Assembly (NCBI RefSeq): GCF_000024885.1
Contig: NC_013512.1
Coordinates: 1,550,001 to 1,614,000 of the forward strand
DNA from: Sulfurospirillum deleyianum DSM 6946
GTDB lineage: Bacteria; Campylobacterota; Campylobacteria; Campylobacterales; Sulfurospirillaceae
Direction: 5' to 3'
DNA: 64,000 nucleotides
A program made the translations under genes and the position numbers. Below, one piece after another: positions 8,028 to 15,713 of this stretch; within the stretch, counting starts at the first letter, position 1; every line of letters starts with the position of its first letter. The notes beneath the pieces were generated by a model, which worked only from the letters and a program-made list of their open reading frames with translations, searched no databases and was not told where the DNA came from.

Positions 8028-8816
8028 CTATTGTTTTAGCGCATTAACGGTTTGAAGCATCTCATCACTGGTGGTAATCGCTTTGGAGTTGGCTTCATAC
8101 GCCCTTTGCCCCGTAATCAAATCCGTCATCTCTTCCACCAGCTGCACGTTACTCATTTCAACAAACTGCTGTCTGGTTTGCCCAAGACCATTAAGTCCAG
8201 GTTCACTGACAATCGGGTCTCCCGAAGCAGAGGTGTTAATGTAGTTATTATCACCCAAAGAGTGAAGACCTGCTGGATTAATGAAGTTTGCAAGCTCAAT
8301 CTGCCCGATTTCATTCGTCTCAGTTTGTCCTGCTTGAAGCACGGAGACAACACCGTTCACACCAATGGTAATTTGTGTCGCATCCTCAGGAATAGTAAGT
8401 TCTGGTAAGAGTCTATACCCATCGCTATTGACCACACTTCCTTCGCTATCAAGCTTAAACGAGCCATTTCTCGTATAGCCTGTGGTACCATCTGGAAGCT
8501 GAATTTGAAAAAAACCATTACCCGTAATGGCAACATCAAGCGAGTTACCTGTCTCTTTAAAGTTGCCTTGCGTAAATTGCTTTGCAATGGCTGTGGGGCG
8601 AACACCAAGACCTACTTCAATGCCTGTAGGAGAGGTGCTAGTAGCACTGGTTGACGTTCCTGCATACGTCATGGTTTGATACATTAAATCCGCAAACTCC
8701 GCACGCTGTTTTTTATAACCAATGGTATTGACGTTTGAAATGTTATTTGAAGTCGTATCGATTTGCGTTTGCTGCGCAATCATACCCGTTGCAGCAGTAT
8801 AAAGTGAACGTATCAT
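8028..8816 (-). CDS. flgG: Flagellar distal rod protein FlgG
   Basis: FlgG builds the distal rod of the flagellar basal body. The 262-residue protein begins MIRSLYTAATGMIAQQTQID and continues with the rod/hook signature TSNNISNVNTIGYK; the centre carries GNGFFQIQLPDG; and the C-terminus has the conserved helix VQLVEEMTDLITGQRAYE, with Asn-Ser-Lys-Ala after it. Length is typical. It follows flgG2 by 24 bases on the same strand, as in Campylobacter. No signal peptide is present, which fits export by the flagellar type III system. Confidence 0.97.
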   Translation of the reverse strand: MIRSLYTAATGMIAQQTQIDTTSNNISNVNTIGYKKQRAEFADLMYQTMTYAGTSTSATSTSPTGIEVGLGVRPTAIAKQFTQGNFKETGNSLDVAITGNGFFQIQLPDGTTGYTRNGSFKLDSEGSVVNSDGYRLLPELTIPEDATQITIGVNGVVSVLQAGQTETNEIGQIELANFINPAGLHSLGDNNYINTSASGDPIVSEPGLNGLGQTRQQFVEMSNVQLVEEMTDLITGQRAYEANSKAITTSDEMLQTVNALKQ

Positions 8817-8840
8817 CTTTGCTTAGTCCTTACCTAAAAT

Positions 8841-9656
8841 TTATGCTTTGGTTGATGCAAGTTTTGAGATTGCATCTGAATTTAAATCATTCATGTGTGA
8901 TTTCATCACTTTTTGGTACATCTCCACCAAACGATTGGTTTCAATAAGCCCTACCATCTCACTTACGGGATTAATATTGCTAGTCTCTAAAAATCCTTGC
9001 GCAACAAAATCCCCATTTTCAAGTTGGGTTAGCTCATCCGTGCTCTTAAAAGCATACAAACTCTCACCCTCTTTAGTGAGAGACTTAATGTCATCGCTTT
9101 TTACCAGATACATCTGTCCTATTTCATCATCCCCGACAAACAACGCTCCACTTTGATTGACACGAAGTTCTCCATCTTCTGGAACTTCAATGTATTGCTT
9201 GTTTTGAAAATAGGTCGAAGGAAGCACAGGATAGCCCTCTTTGGTGGTTAAAATACCTACATTATTTAACGTAAATGAACCATTTTGCGTTAAGCGAATA
9301 CCATTGGGCGTTTCAACCATAAAAAACGCATCATCACGCTTCAAGGCAAAATCAAGCGCATTACCTGTGTTTTTGATGCCACCTTGCTCATACTTAATGT
9401 ACTGCTCGACAATATGAGGAACCCTAGACATCGCTGCATTGACAAATTTACTCGCCTCTTTGGTATTGTCACGTAAGGGCATCTCTTCTTTGTATTCTTG
9501 AAAAATACGTTTAAAATCTCCCACAACCACATCATCTCTTTTAAAAGCTGTTGTGTTTAAATTGGCAAGATTATTGGAGATAACATTGAGTCGATTAAAC
9601 TGTGTTACCATTGCGCCTGTAACGTCATAATAGCCATTTTGCATTGTTTTATCCAC
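8841..9656 (-). CDS. flgG2: Flagellar basal-body rod protein FlgG2 (FlgF-like)
   Basis: This 271-residue rod-family protein starts with a GYYDVTGAMVTQFNRLN helix and the NLANLNTTAFKRDD signature, and ends with the ETSNINPVSEMVGLIETNR helix shared by rod and hook proteins. The first of two tandem flgG-like genes in Campylobacterota is called flgG2 and probably takes the role of FlgF in the proximal rod. A sigma-54 type promoter lies just upstream (9682-9699). The gene is divergent from rpoD. Confidence 0.9.
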   Translation of the reverse strand: MDKTMQNGYYDVTGAMVTQFNRLNVISNNLANLNTTAFKRDDVVVGDFKRIFQEYKEEMPLRDNTKEASKFVNAAMSRVPHIVEQYIKYEQGGIKNTGNALDFALKRDDAFFMVETPNGIRLTQNGSFTLNNVGILTTKEGYPVLPSTYFQNKQYIEVPEDGELRVNQSGALFVGDDEIGQMYLVKSDDIKSLTKEGESLYAFKSTDELTQLENGDFVAQGFLETSNINPVSEMVGLIETNRLVEMYQKVMKSHMNDLNSDAISKLASTKA

Positions 9657-9681
9657 ATAGTCAAAAATTATTTTCTAACTA

Positions 9682-9699
9682 AAGCAACTCCTGTTCCAC
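9682..9699 (-). promoter_or_regulatory. Sigma-54 promoter of the flgG2-flgG unit
   Basis: Read on the minus strand the bases are TGGAAC-AGGAG-TTGCTT. GG and GC are separated by exactly 10 bases, the invariant spacing of sigma-54 -24/-12 elements. The site lies 26 bases upstream of the flgG2 start. In Campylobacter, rod and hook genes are controlled by RpoN with the FlgSR system, so this fits the expected regulation. Confidence 0.85.
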
Positions 9700-9743
9700 C
9701 TTTGAAAAATAAGAGCTTTAATGATAATTAAAAGAAAACTCGG

Positions 9744-9749
9744 TATAAT
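9744..9749 (+). promoter_or_regulatory. -10 element of the rpoD promoter
   Basis: A perfect TATAAT in the context CGGTATAATCC lies 74 bases upstream of the chosen rpoD start. No good -35 box is visible, which is normal for the major sigma factor of Campylobacterota. Confidence 0.7.
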
Positions 9750-9823
9750 CCACATCTTTTTTAATGAGAAAACATAAAAAATCAAAATCTCCAACACCCT
9801 TACTCTTAAGGAGAGTTACACCC

Positions 9824-11677
9824 ATGGCTTCAAAAGAACTGTATACAGAATTAGAAGAGCTTTTTGTCGAAAATGAAAAATCTTATGTCACGTATGAAAA
9901 CGTGATGGAACTCTTTGTAAAACCCCCAACACCCGCAAACGTTAAAAAGTTGATGGGATTGCTCGAAAAATACAAAGTCACCCTTATTTCTTCTGCTGAA
10001 ATTGCGAAACTTCGCAACAAAGAAGAGGCAAAAAAACGTGAAGAAGAGCGCCAAAAACTCCAAGACGAAGCCTTAGAAGACGAGTTTGACCTTGCCAGTG
10101 AAAAAGAGCTTTTAGAGTGGTCAAGAAGCGACAGTCCTGTGCGTATGTATCTAAGAGAGATGGGACAAATTTCGCTTTTAACCAAAGAAGAAGAGATTGA
10201 CATTAGTAAAAAGATAGAGTTTGGCGAAGATATTATTATTGATGCGTTTTGTTCAGTGCCTTATCTTATCGACTTTATTTTAGATTATAAAGAAGCCTTG
10301 ATTAATCGTGAACGCCGTGTTAAAGAGTTGTTTAAAACCTTTGAAGATGACGATGATGGCGATGACGATGATAGCGATGATGGGGAGGAGTTTGATGAAG
10401 AAGGGGAAGAGAAACGCCCCCTTTCTAAAAAAGATAACTCTCGAACCGAAAAAGTCATCGAAAGCTTTAAAGCCTTAGAAAAAGCAAAAAAAGATTGGAT
10501 GAAGAGTTTTGCTCGTCCACCTGAAGAGAATCTTGATGCTGAAGAGATGATGAATTACGATTTGGCATTGGCGTATAAAAAGAAATTGCTTAAAGACGCA
10601 TTGATGGATTTAGGGCCAACCAGTAAACTCATTAATGAACTCGTCAAATCTATGGAAACAGCTCTTAAGAGTGATTTTGAGTTTGATAAAGAACTCAAAC
10701 GCCTAGAGTATCGTTTACCTCTTTTTAACGAAACACTCAAAGAAAATCATCAAAATCTTCTTAAAAACATCATTGATTTAAACAAAGAAGATATCGCTAC
10801 AATGGTTCCAGAAGCTACAATGGTTTCAACGTATATGGAAATTAAAAAGCTTTTTCAAACCAAAGAAGCCAGTAAGCAAGGCTTTGATTTGGACCCTGAA
10901 AAGCTCAAAGAGATTTTGGAGCAAATCAAACGGGGTAAAAAAATTGCCGATGAGTCTAAAACACGTATGGCAAAAAGTAACCTTCGTCTGGTTGTTTCTA
11001 TTGCTAAACGTTACACCAACCGAGGCTTGCCATTTTTGGATTTGATTCAAGAAGGAAACATTGGTTTGATGAAAGCGGTTGATAAATTTGAGTACAAAAA
11101 AGGGTACAAATTTTCAACCTACGCCACATGGTGGATTCGTCAAGCCATCTCACGTGCGATTGCCGATCAAGCCCGTACCATTCGTATCCCAATTCATATG
11201 ATTGAGACCATTAACCGTATCAATAAAATCATTCGTAAACACCTTCAAGAAGAAGGTAAAGAGCCAGACATCGAGACCATTGCATTGGAAGTGGGCTTGA
11301 GTGCGGATAAAGTTAAAAACGTTATTAAAATCACCAAAGAGCCTATTTCGTTGGAAGCGCCTATTGGTAACGAAGACGATGGAAAATTTGGTGATTTTGT
11401 CGAAGATAAAACATCCATTGCCCCTCTTGAGCATATTTTAAAATCAGACCTTAAAGAGCAAATTGACGATGTACTTGATCAGCTCAACGACAGAGAAAAA
11501 GCGGTCATCCGTATGCGTTTTGGTTTAATGCACGATGAGAGCGATAGAACCTTAGAAGAGATAGGTAAAGAGCTTAATGTCACTCGTGAACGTGTGCGCC
11601 AGATTGAAAGTTCTGCCATTAAAAAGCTTAAACATCCAAAAGTAGGAAGAAAACTTAAAAATTATATTGAAAGCTAA
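9824..11677 (+). CDS. rpoD: RNA polymerase sigma factor RpoD (sigma-70)
   Basis: This is the primary sigma factor. I use the ATG at 9824 ([12 protein letters not shown]), ten bases after AAGGAG, rather than the in-frame ATG at 9764; this gives 617 residues. Domains in order: region 1.1; region 1.2 ([17 protein letters not shown]); a long non-conserved region with an acidic run of Asp and Glu (DNA 10345-10410); region 2 ([20 protein letters not shown], then [13 protein letters not shown]); region 3; and region 4 with [20 protein letters not shown] as the -35 helix-turn-helix. The acidic run comes from GAT/GAC-type codons. The next gene starts 4 bases after the stop. Confidence 0.98.
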   Translation: MASKELYTELEELFVENEKSYVTYENVMELFVKPPTPANVKKLMGLLEKYKVTLISSAEIAKLRNKEEAKKREEERQKLQDEALEDEFDLASEKELLEWSRSDSPVRMYLREMGQISLLTKEEEIDISKKIEFGEDIIIDAFCSVPYLIDFILDYKEALINRERRVKELFKTFEDDDDGDDDDSDDGEEFDEEGEEKRPLSKKDNSRTEKVIESFKALEKAKKDWMKSFARPPEENLDAEEMMNYDLALAYKKKLLKDALMDLGPTSKLINELVKSMETALKSDFEFDKELKRLEYRLPLFNETLKENHQNLLKNIIDLNKEDIATMVPEATMVSTYMEIKKLFQTKEASKQGFDLDPEKLKEILEQIKRGKKIADESKTRMAKSNLRLVVSIAKRYTNRGLPFLDLIQEGNIGLMKAVDKFEYKKGYKFSTYATWWIRQAISRAIADQARTIRIPIHMIETINRINKIIRKHLQEEGKEPDIETIALEVGLSADKVKNVIKITKEPISLEAPIGNEDDGKFGDFVEDKTSIAPLEHILKSDLKEQIDDVLDQLNDREKAVIRMRFGLMHDESDRTLEEIGKELNVTRERVRQIESSAIKKLKHPKVGRKLKNYIES

Positions 11678-11680
11678 GCC

Positions 11681-12364
11681 ATGAATTTTGCTGAAGAGTG
11701 GATAGAACACGACTACAATCCTTTTATTGTCTTTGATAGTAACGGTAAAATCATCTCCCTCAACCAAGAAGCCCAATACCTTCTTGGTGAGGTCAATCAT
11801 AAAAAGATTTTTGATATTGCACAAACGTATGCAAGTATTACCTATGGCTTTAAAACGACCATTGTCGATATCGTTTTTAACTCTTATAAATTCTATGGCA
11901 TCACCGTTGGCTATTTGGATGAAAATGTCATTGGTATTAAACTCTATAAAAATGCTACTAAAAAGTTTACACACGTCGAAGAGTATGGAGAGAGTGTTAA
12001 TATCTATGCACTGCTAGATTTGTGTATCAGTGCAGTCGCAACAAGTTCAACGATTAAATTCAAAAAAGAGTTTGACCCTACCTTCCCTGATATCTATTTA
12101 AATGTTGAAAATTTTATGAAGCTTTTAACCAAAATTTATCATGCCCATCTGCACGCTACAACAATCACCACACGACTTTCACTGATTACAGGCGAATATA
12201 TCCGCTTTAATAGTAAAAAATATCCTATCTTTTCTATTGCCATTAAAAGCGATAGCCCAGCCATACATTTTGAAAAAAATATAGAAGAAATCGCACAGAA
12301 GAGTAATTGCACGATTCAATGTGAACCTCATGAAACGGTTATTCAATCCGCTTTAGTTTCTTAA
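11681..12364 (+). CDS. PAS-like protein of unknown function, co-transcribed with rpoD
   Basis: The 227-residue protein opens with a PAS-like segment (NPFIVFDSNGKIISLNQEAQ, followed by LLG). Its second half, with DLYLNVENFMKLLTKIYHAH-like spacing and late beta strands, looks like a degenerate histidine-kinase ATPase domain, but the N, G1 and G2 boxes are absent. It therefore probably senses or binds something without kinase activity. It follows rpoD by three bases, which suggests a role tied to transcription or the cell envelope state. The fold assignment is inference. Confidence 0.75.
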   Translation: MNFAEEWIEHDYNPFIVFDSNGKIISLNQEAQYLLGEVNHKKIFDIAQTYASITYGFKTTIVDIVFNSYKFYGITVGYLDENVIGIKLYKNATKKFTHVEEYGESVNIYALLDLCISAVATSSTIKFKKEFDPTFPDIYLNVENFMKLLTKIYHAHLHATTITTRLSLITGEYIRFNSKKYPIFSIAIKSDSPAIHFEKNIEEIAQKSNCTIQCEPHETVIQSALVS

Positions 12365-12369
12365 ATACT

Positions 12370-12407
12370 TTTTTACATGTAAAGCATTCGCACTTTACAT
12401 GTAAAAA
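12370..12407. terminator. Paired-palindrome hairpin at a convergent junction
   Basis: Two TTACATGTAA copies form arms of a perfect 15-bp stem (12370-12384 with 12393-12407) around the loop CATTCGCA. It sits between the stop of the PAS-like gene (12364, plus) and the stop of the porin gene (12430, minus). Runs of T flank both sides, so it could end transcription from both directions. Confidence 0.65.
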
Positions 12408-12429
12408 TAGTTTATACCTCAGATTTTAC

Positions 12430-13554
12430 TTAAAAGTTATAAGAGATATGAGCTTTATAGGCGTCATAACTCTCATCTTTTTGGTCATTATCAATATTCG
12501 CATAGATCAAAGAAGCTTCAAGATTTTTGATAATCTCATAACTCACGCTCACATCTAACTCTTTTTCTTTAAATTTTTTATCAGCATCCCCATCATAATA
12601 TTTGGTTTGCCCATACAATGCGCTAAGCGTAACTCCCTCAATTTCATACGAAGCACTCATATACGGTGTTTTTGCCTCAGGATCAAACACGTGGTTGCCT
12701 TCTTCAAATGGCGATTGATCACCCAACTCATTTAAACCTCCCATACCATCATCATGCGTGCGCATATACCCAGCAGCTAATGCTACACCAAAGAGTTCTA
12801 CCCCTTGCTCAAATTGGGCAAAAGAGCCATCTTCCACGTCTGCCACATCGCTGTTGACTGTAACATAGTGCGCCATGGTTGTCGTTTTAACCGCATCACT
12901 TGGCTCAAGACTTAGGGTTGCTTTCATACCATACGCATTCAACAAATCATTACCATAATAAAGATAAGGATTGAGTTCTAAAATTTCTACGGGTGTGTAT
13001 TTGGCATCGAGCATATAGACACCATCGTGTCCGTTAATTTTGGTAAAACGCTCTGAAATTTCATCAATATCAATCACCGCATTGGAGTGTGCCCATGCCA
13101 TACTAAGCACTAAATGATCGACTGCGGTTACTTCAGCACTCACACCATCAATATAGTCTGTTAGCCAATTAAAATCAACATCTTGGCGTCCCAATACTAC
13201 TTTGCCCATTCCCTCTTGTTCGATTTTAAGATAAGCTTTTGAAAGAGCCATTCTATCTCCCATCGCCTCATCGTACGCATCATGATAGCTACTGGTTTGA
13301 ACACTACCCCAACCAGCAACACCCACGCTCACACCATGAAAAGGAGCCGTTTCAAACCCTACATTAAGATAACCATTAGAAAAACTATCGTTTTTACTCT
13401 CGCCTTTTCTATCATTATGGACACCAAACCAACCCACAGTACCTGTAACCTCAGCTTTTGTAAGTGCCTCTTCAAGTGAAGTGGCATCTGCTGCGACACT
13501 GAAAGAACTTCCTAAAATCAACGCCGCTAAAACATGTGAATAACGAAATTTCAT
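12430..13554 (-). CDS. Outer-membrane porin, Opr family
   Basis: The 374-residue protein starts with a signal peptide (MKFRYSHVLAALILGSSFSV, cut probably after AAD or VAA) and continues as alternating amphipathic beta strands ending in an aromatic C-terminal residue (AHISYNF), the outer-membrane insertion signal. The pattern SLEEALTKAEVTGTVG and the later KAYLKIEQEGMGKVVLGRQD match Campylobacterota Opr-type porins. The substrate is unknown. Upstream AT-rich inverted repeats resemble Fur boxes, so iron control is plausible. Confidence 0.85.
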   Translation of the reverse strand: MKFRYSHVLAALILGSSFSVAADATSLEEALTKAEVTGTVGWFGVHNDRKGESKNDSFSNGYLNVGFETAPFHGVSVGVAGWGSVQTSSYHDAYDEAMGDRMALSKAYLKIEQEGMGKVVLGRQDVDFNWLTDYIDGVSAEVTAVDHLVLSMAWAHSNAVIDIDEISERFTKINGHDGVYMLDAKYTPVEILELNPYLYYGNDLLNAYGMKATLSLEPSDAVKTTTMAHYVTVNSDVADVEDGSFAQFEQGVELFGVALAAGYMRTHDDGMGGLNELGDQSPFEEGNHVFDPEAKTPYMSASYEIEGVTLSALYGQTKYYDGDADKKFKEKELDVSVSYEIIKNLEASLIYANIDNDQKDESYDAYKAHISYNF

Positions 13555-13565
13555 CTTTGACCCTT

Positions 13566-13651
13566 TTAATAATTATTGATAACTAATATCGAATAGTATG
13601 TAAAAAGAGCTTAATTCTTGATAATATGATAAAAATTATCATTTTAATTTG
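13566..13651 (-). promoter_or_regulatory. Fur-box-like repeats upstream of the porin gene
   Basis: Two AT-rich sites resemble the Fur consensus of alternating GATAAT/ATTATC hexamers: ATTATTGATAACTAAT near 13571 and ATGATAAAAATTATCATTTT near 13626. They lie between the porin start and the dps terminator. Assignment rests on similarity only. Confidence 0.5.
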
Positions 13652-13678
13652 ATAAGAAGATTGAAGTATTGAAAGAAG

Positions 13679-13702
13679 AAGCACACGCAAGAGCGTGTGC
13701 TT
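13679..13702 (-). terminator. Intrinsic terminator after dps
   Basis: A perfect 10-bp stem (AAGCACACGC and GCGTGTGCTT) with a four-base loop lies 7 bases past the dps stop codon on the minus strand, followed by a moderately T-rich stretch. Confidence 0.75.
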
Positions 13703-13708
13703 TAGGGA

Positions 13709-14146
13709 TTAAGCAAGGGTTGCTTGATACATCCAAAGTTGTTTTTCAAGCTCGGCAACTTTTTCATCTGCCATTGCCATCGTTGTGGTATCTCGAACCT
13801 CTTCTGCAAGTTTAGAGAGTTTAACCCATTCTGCATGCATTGCTTCTAGTGCTTTAACCACATGGGAAATCACTTCTTTAGCTTCAAATGAATTTTTAGT
13901 CTCTTCTTTAAGCGTTGAAGCCTCTACAATTTCAGAAAGAGTCACTAAAGGCTTACCGCCTAATTGTAAAATGCGCTCTGCTGTATCATCAAAAATTTCT
14001 GACATTGCATCGTAAAGTTTTTCTGTCATCTCATGGACTGGAAAAAACTGCATCCCTTTAACATTCCAATGATAGTTATGAAACGTGACGTATAAAACGT
14101 GACTATTAGCTTGAATCTCTTGTAATTGTTTAATAACTTTTGACAT
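13709..14146 (-). CDS. dps: Dps-family ferritin-like DNA-protection protein
   Basis: Dps forms a dodecamer that oxidises and stores iron and shields DNA. The 145-residue protein carries the ferroxidase signature FHNYHWNVKGMQFFPVHEMT near residue 22 and the partner helix DAMSEIFDDTAERILQLGG. Two ATGs are adjacent. I pick the second (14146), which has AAGGAG six bases upstream; the first is only three bases from it. Dps sits beside porin and feo genes in the iron island. AT-rich upstream DNA (14195-14235) may hold a PerR or Fur site. Confidence 0.93.
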   Translation of the reverse strand: MSKVIKQLQEIQANSHVLYVTFHNYHWNVKGMQFFPVHEMTEKLYDAMSEIFDDTAERILQLGGKPLVTLSEIVEASTLKEETKNSFEAKEVISHVVKALEAMHAEWVKLSKLAEEVRDTTTMAMADEKVAELEKQLWMYQATLA

Positions 14147-14149
14147 CAT

Positions 14150-14297
14150 AGACTCCTTAAATTTATTTTATTGACGAAAAAATTATAGCATACTATTCTT
14201 AAATAATAATAATTACTAACTAATAGATTAATTTTCTTACCCTACCTTGAACGTAAGATATACGAGACGTCTTGCATAACTCACTGAAAAAAGTCTA
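14150..14297. other. Intergenic region upstream of dps
   Basis: No gene is visible. The part next to dps is very AT-rich (TAATAATAATTACTAAC near 14202) and presumably holds its promoter and an iron or peroxide operator. A fragment at 14268-14285 matches the end of the structured repeat element (16 of 18 bases, GACGTCTTGCATAACTCA). Confidence 0.5.
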
Positions 14298-14420
14298 CTA
14301 CTTTTTCTTGACATTGCAACTATCTTTGCCACATCCGCACCCTTTAGTTTTAAAGAGTGTTCGATAAAGATAGTAGATAGCACCCAACGTAACCAATCCT
14401 AAAAAAATGTTTTCAAGCAT
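14298..14420 (-). CDS. FeoB-associated Cys-rich small membrane protein
   Basis: A 40-residue frame begins at the ATG at 14418-14420, seven bases after AAGG, and stops at 14298. It encodes one membrane helix (NIFLGLVTLGAIYYLYRTLF) followed by a short tail with CGCGKDSC and three closing Lys. This architecture matches the FeoB-associated Cys-rich membrane protein family, small proteins near feoB whose role is unknown. The location downstream of feoAB, the small secreted protein and DUF4198 supports the call. Confidence 0.8.
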   Translation of the reverse strand: MLENIFLGLVTLGAIYYLYRTLFKTKGCGCGKDSCNVKKK

Positions 14421-14478
14421 GATAAAACCTTGTAAAATGAGAGTAAAAAGAGGTTTTGGAGTCTTTACATGTAAAGAT

Positions 14479-14496
14479 AAGAGGGAAAACCCTCTT
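14479..14496 (-). terminator. Hairpin after the first DUF4198 gene
   Basis: A 7-bp stem AAGAGGG/CCCTCTT with a four-base loop lies 6 bases after the stop of the DUF4198 gene on the minus strand. It is followed by ATCTTTACATG, the start of a palindrome copy (14465-14474). Confidence 0.6.
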
Positions 14497-14501
14497 TCTC
14501 T

Positions 14502-15323
14502 TTATTTCATAGGTTTAGCTTCCACCCAAATCACGGCATCTTGACTGAGTTCTTTGCCTTTATATTCTTTATCCACACCCACACCCAGTGCTGCAAATCC
14601 CCAAAATCCAGCTTTTGGAAGTGCAAAGGTAAACTCACCGTCTTTATTGGCTTTAATGCCCATCGTTACAAACGCATCTTGTGGAGCTTTTACACGATCT
14701 TTTCCCATTTTATTGTTTTTAATATCCACATCTCGATTGATATATTCTACTTCAATTTCAGCAAAAGGAACAGGTTTGCCATTGGACTTAACCACACCAG
14801 TAAAACTACCCCCTTCCCAAATTGCATAGGGCTTTGTCAAAGGAACGATTTCGGCTTTAAGCCCTAAATCCGCATCCCAATCCGTTGGTGTTCCTGCAAC
14901 ATTCACGATGGTTTTGGTAATTTGCTGGATGTACGCATCTTCACCTTTTTCATAATAAGGTGCAGGGGTTAACACTAAAATGTGATCACCCATTTTTTGC
15001 GCTTTGTACTCAGAAGCAAAGCCTTTGCCACTGTTATGATTGCCTTTAAAGGTAATCTCTTTCAGGGTTGATTTCAAATCCGTTTTTTGCTCTTTATTGA
15101 TAGCAAAAAAATCTACCACAGGCGCTAGAGCGTCGCTGTCGTGTTGTTTGCCCATATCCATGGTATGTTCATCCGCAAACGGGTGAGTGAAAACATGACG
15201 CAATTCTATTTTTCCCCCTTTTTCGAGTGCCATATTGGGTGTATAAAGCATTTGAAAGTGCGCTAACGCACTTGAGGCAATCACGGAAGAGACCAACGCA
15301 ACTTTAAGAAAACTTTTTGTCAT
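14502..15323 (-). CDS. DUF4198 periplasmic protein (long form)
   Basis: The 273-residue protein has a signal peptide (MTKSFLKVALVSSVIASSAL, cut at ALA-H) leading to a mature protein that begins with His, HFQMLYTP. DUF4198 proteins are periplasmic, often found near TonB receptors and metal transporters, and described as Co/Ni transport-like components, though the function is unproven. The mature part has a late Ig-like region (NKDGEFTFALPKAGFWGFAA). A mature N-terminal His can bind copper; here that is only suggestive. It follows the small secreted protein gene in the feoAB unit and has its own Fur-like site. Confidence 0.82.
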   Translation of the reverse strand: MTKSFLKVALVSSVIASSALAHFQMLYTPNMALEKGGKIELRHVFTHPFADEHTMDMGKQHDSDALAPVVDFFAINKEQKTDLKSTLKEITFKGNHNSGKGFASEYKAQKMGDHILVLTPAPYYEKGEDAYIQQITKTIVNVAGTPTDWDADLGLKAEIVPLTKPYAIWEGGSFTGVVKSNGKPVPFAEIEVEYINRDVDIKNNKMGKDRVKAPQDAFVTMGIKANKDGEFTFALPKAGFWGFAALGVGVDKEYKGKELSQDAVIWVEAKPMK

Positions 15324-15340
15324 AAAAACTCCTTTATAAT

Positions 15341-15358
15341 GTTAATAATTACTATCAT
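15341..15358 (-). promoter_or_regulatory. Fur-box-like site upstream of the first DUF4198 gene
   Basis: On the minus strand the bases TGATAGTAATTATTAAC match the Fur hexamer array well, about 18 bases before the start codon and just ahead of AAAGGAG. Confidence 0.5.
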
Positions 15359-15373
15359 CTAAAAATCATAAAA

Positions 15374-15395
15374 AATACTCCCAAAAAAGAGTATT
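15374..15395 (-). terminator. Intrinsic terminator after the small secreted protein gene
   Basis: A 7-bp stem (AATACTC/GAGTATT) with an eight-base loop followed on the minus strand by TTTTATG lies 5 bases past the stop of the small secreted protein gene. It would separate the feoA-feoB-small protein transcript from the DUF4198 gene. Confidence 0.7.
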
Positions 15396-15400
15396 AAACC

Positions 15401-15703
15401 CTACTGAACAATATCCTTACCATCAAGCACAACTTGATGTCCTTCCCCCGCATTAAAGATAGCAGTATAGGTACCACTTGGTTTTTTAAAGGTAAATTCA
15501 CTGTTTTTACTCATTTTATCTTTAATAAGAACCTTACCATCTTGCTCCACCCTAAACTCCACACCACTCGCACTACTGCCATCACTAAAACCACCCTCGC
15601 ACGTAATCGTGCCATCGCCATTATCAAAGCAATTCATAATTGCAGAGTGTGCAAACAAAGAACTTGCGGCAACTAAGATACCCAATACACTTTTTCGAAA
15701 CAT
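15401..15703 (-). CDS. Small secreted protein of a two-copy iron-locus family (copy 1)
   Basis: I use the ATG at 15703 with AAAGGAG five to six bases upstream, giving 100 residues; an upstream in-frame Met would overlap feoB. A signal peptide (MFRKSVLGILVAASSLFAHS) leads to a mature protein with two Cys (NCFDNGDGTITCEGGFSDGS), which could form a disulfide, then strands ending KKPSGTYTAIFNAGEGHQV. The paralogue at 26913-27221 shares the Cys pair, CE(G/A)GFSDGSSA, and FTFKKP(S/Q)G. Both stand beside a DUF4198 gene and iron-uptake genes. The family name is unknown to me. Confidence 0.82.
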   Translation of the reverse strand: MFRKSVLGILVAASSLFAHSAIMNCFDNGDGTITCEGGFSDGSSASGVEFRVEQDGKVLIKDKMSKNSEFTFKKPSGTYTAIFNAGEGHQVVLDGKDIVQ

Positions 15704-15713
15704 TTTTTCTCCT

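Noticed and set aside
10345-10410. GAT/GAC-rich tract in rpoD as a microsatellite or assembly error
   Set aside because: It stays in frame and encodes an acidic loop of the non-conserved region, which is usual in RpoD of this group.
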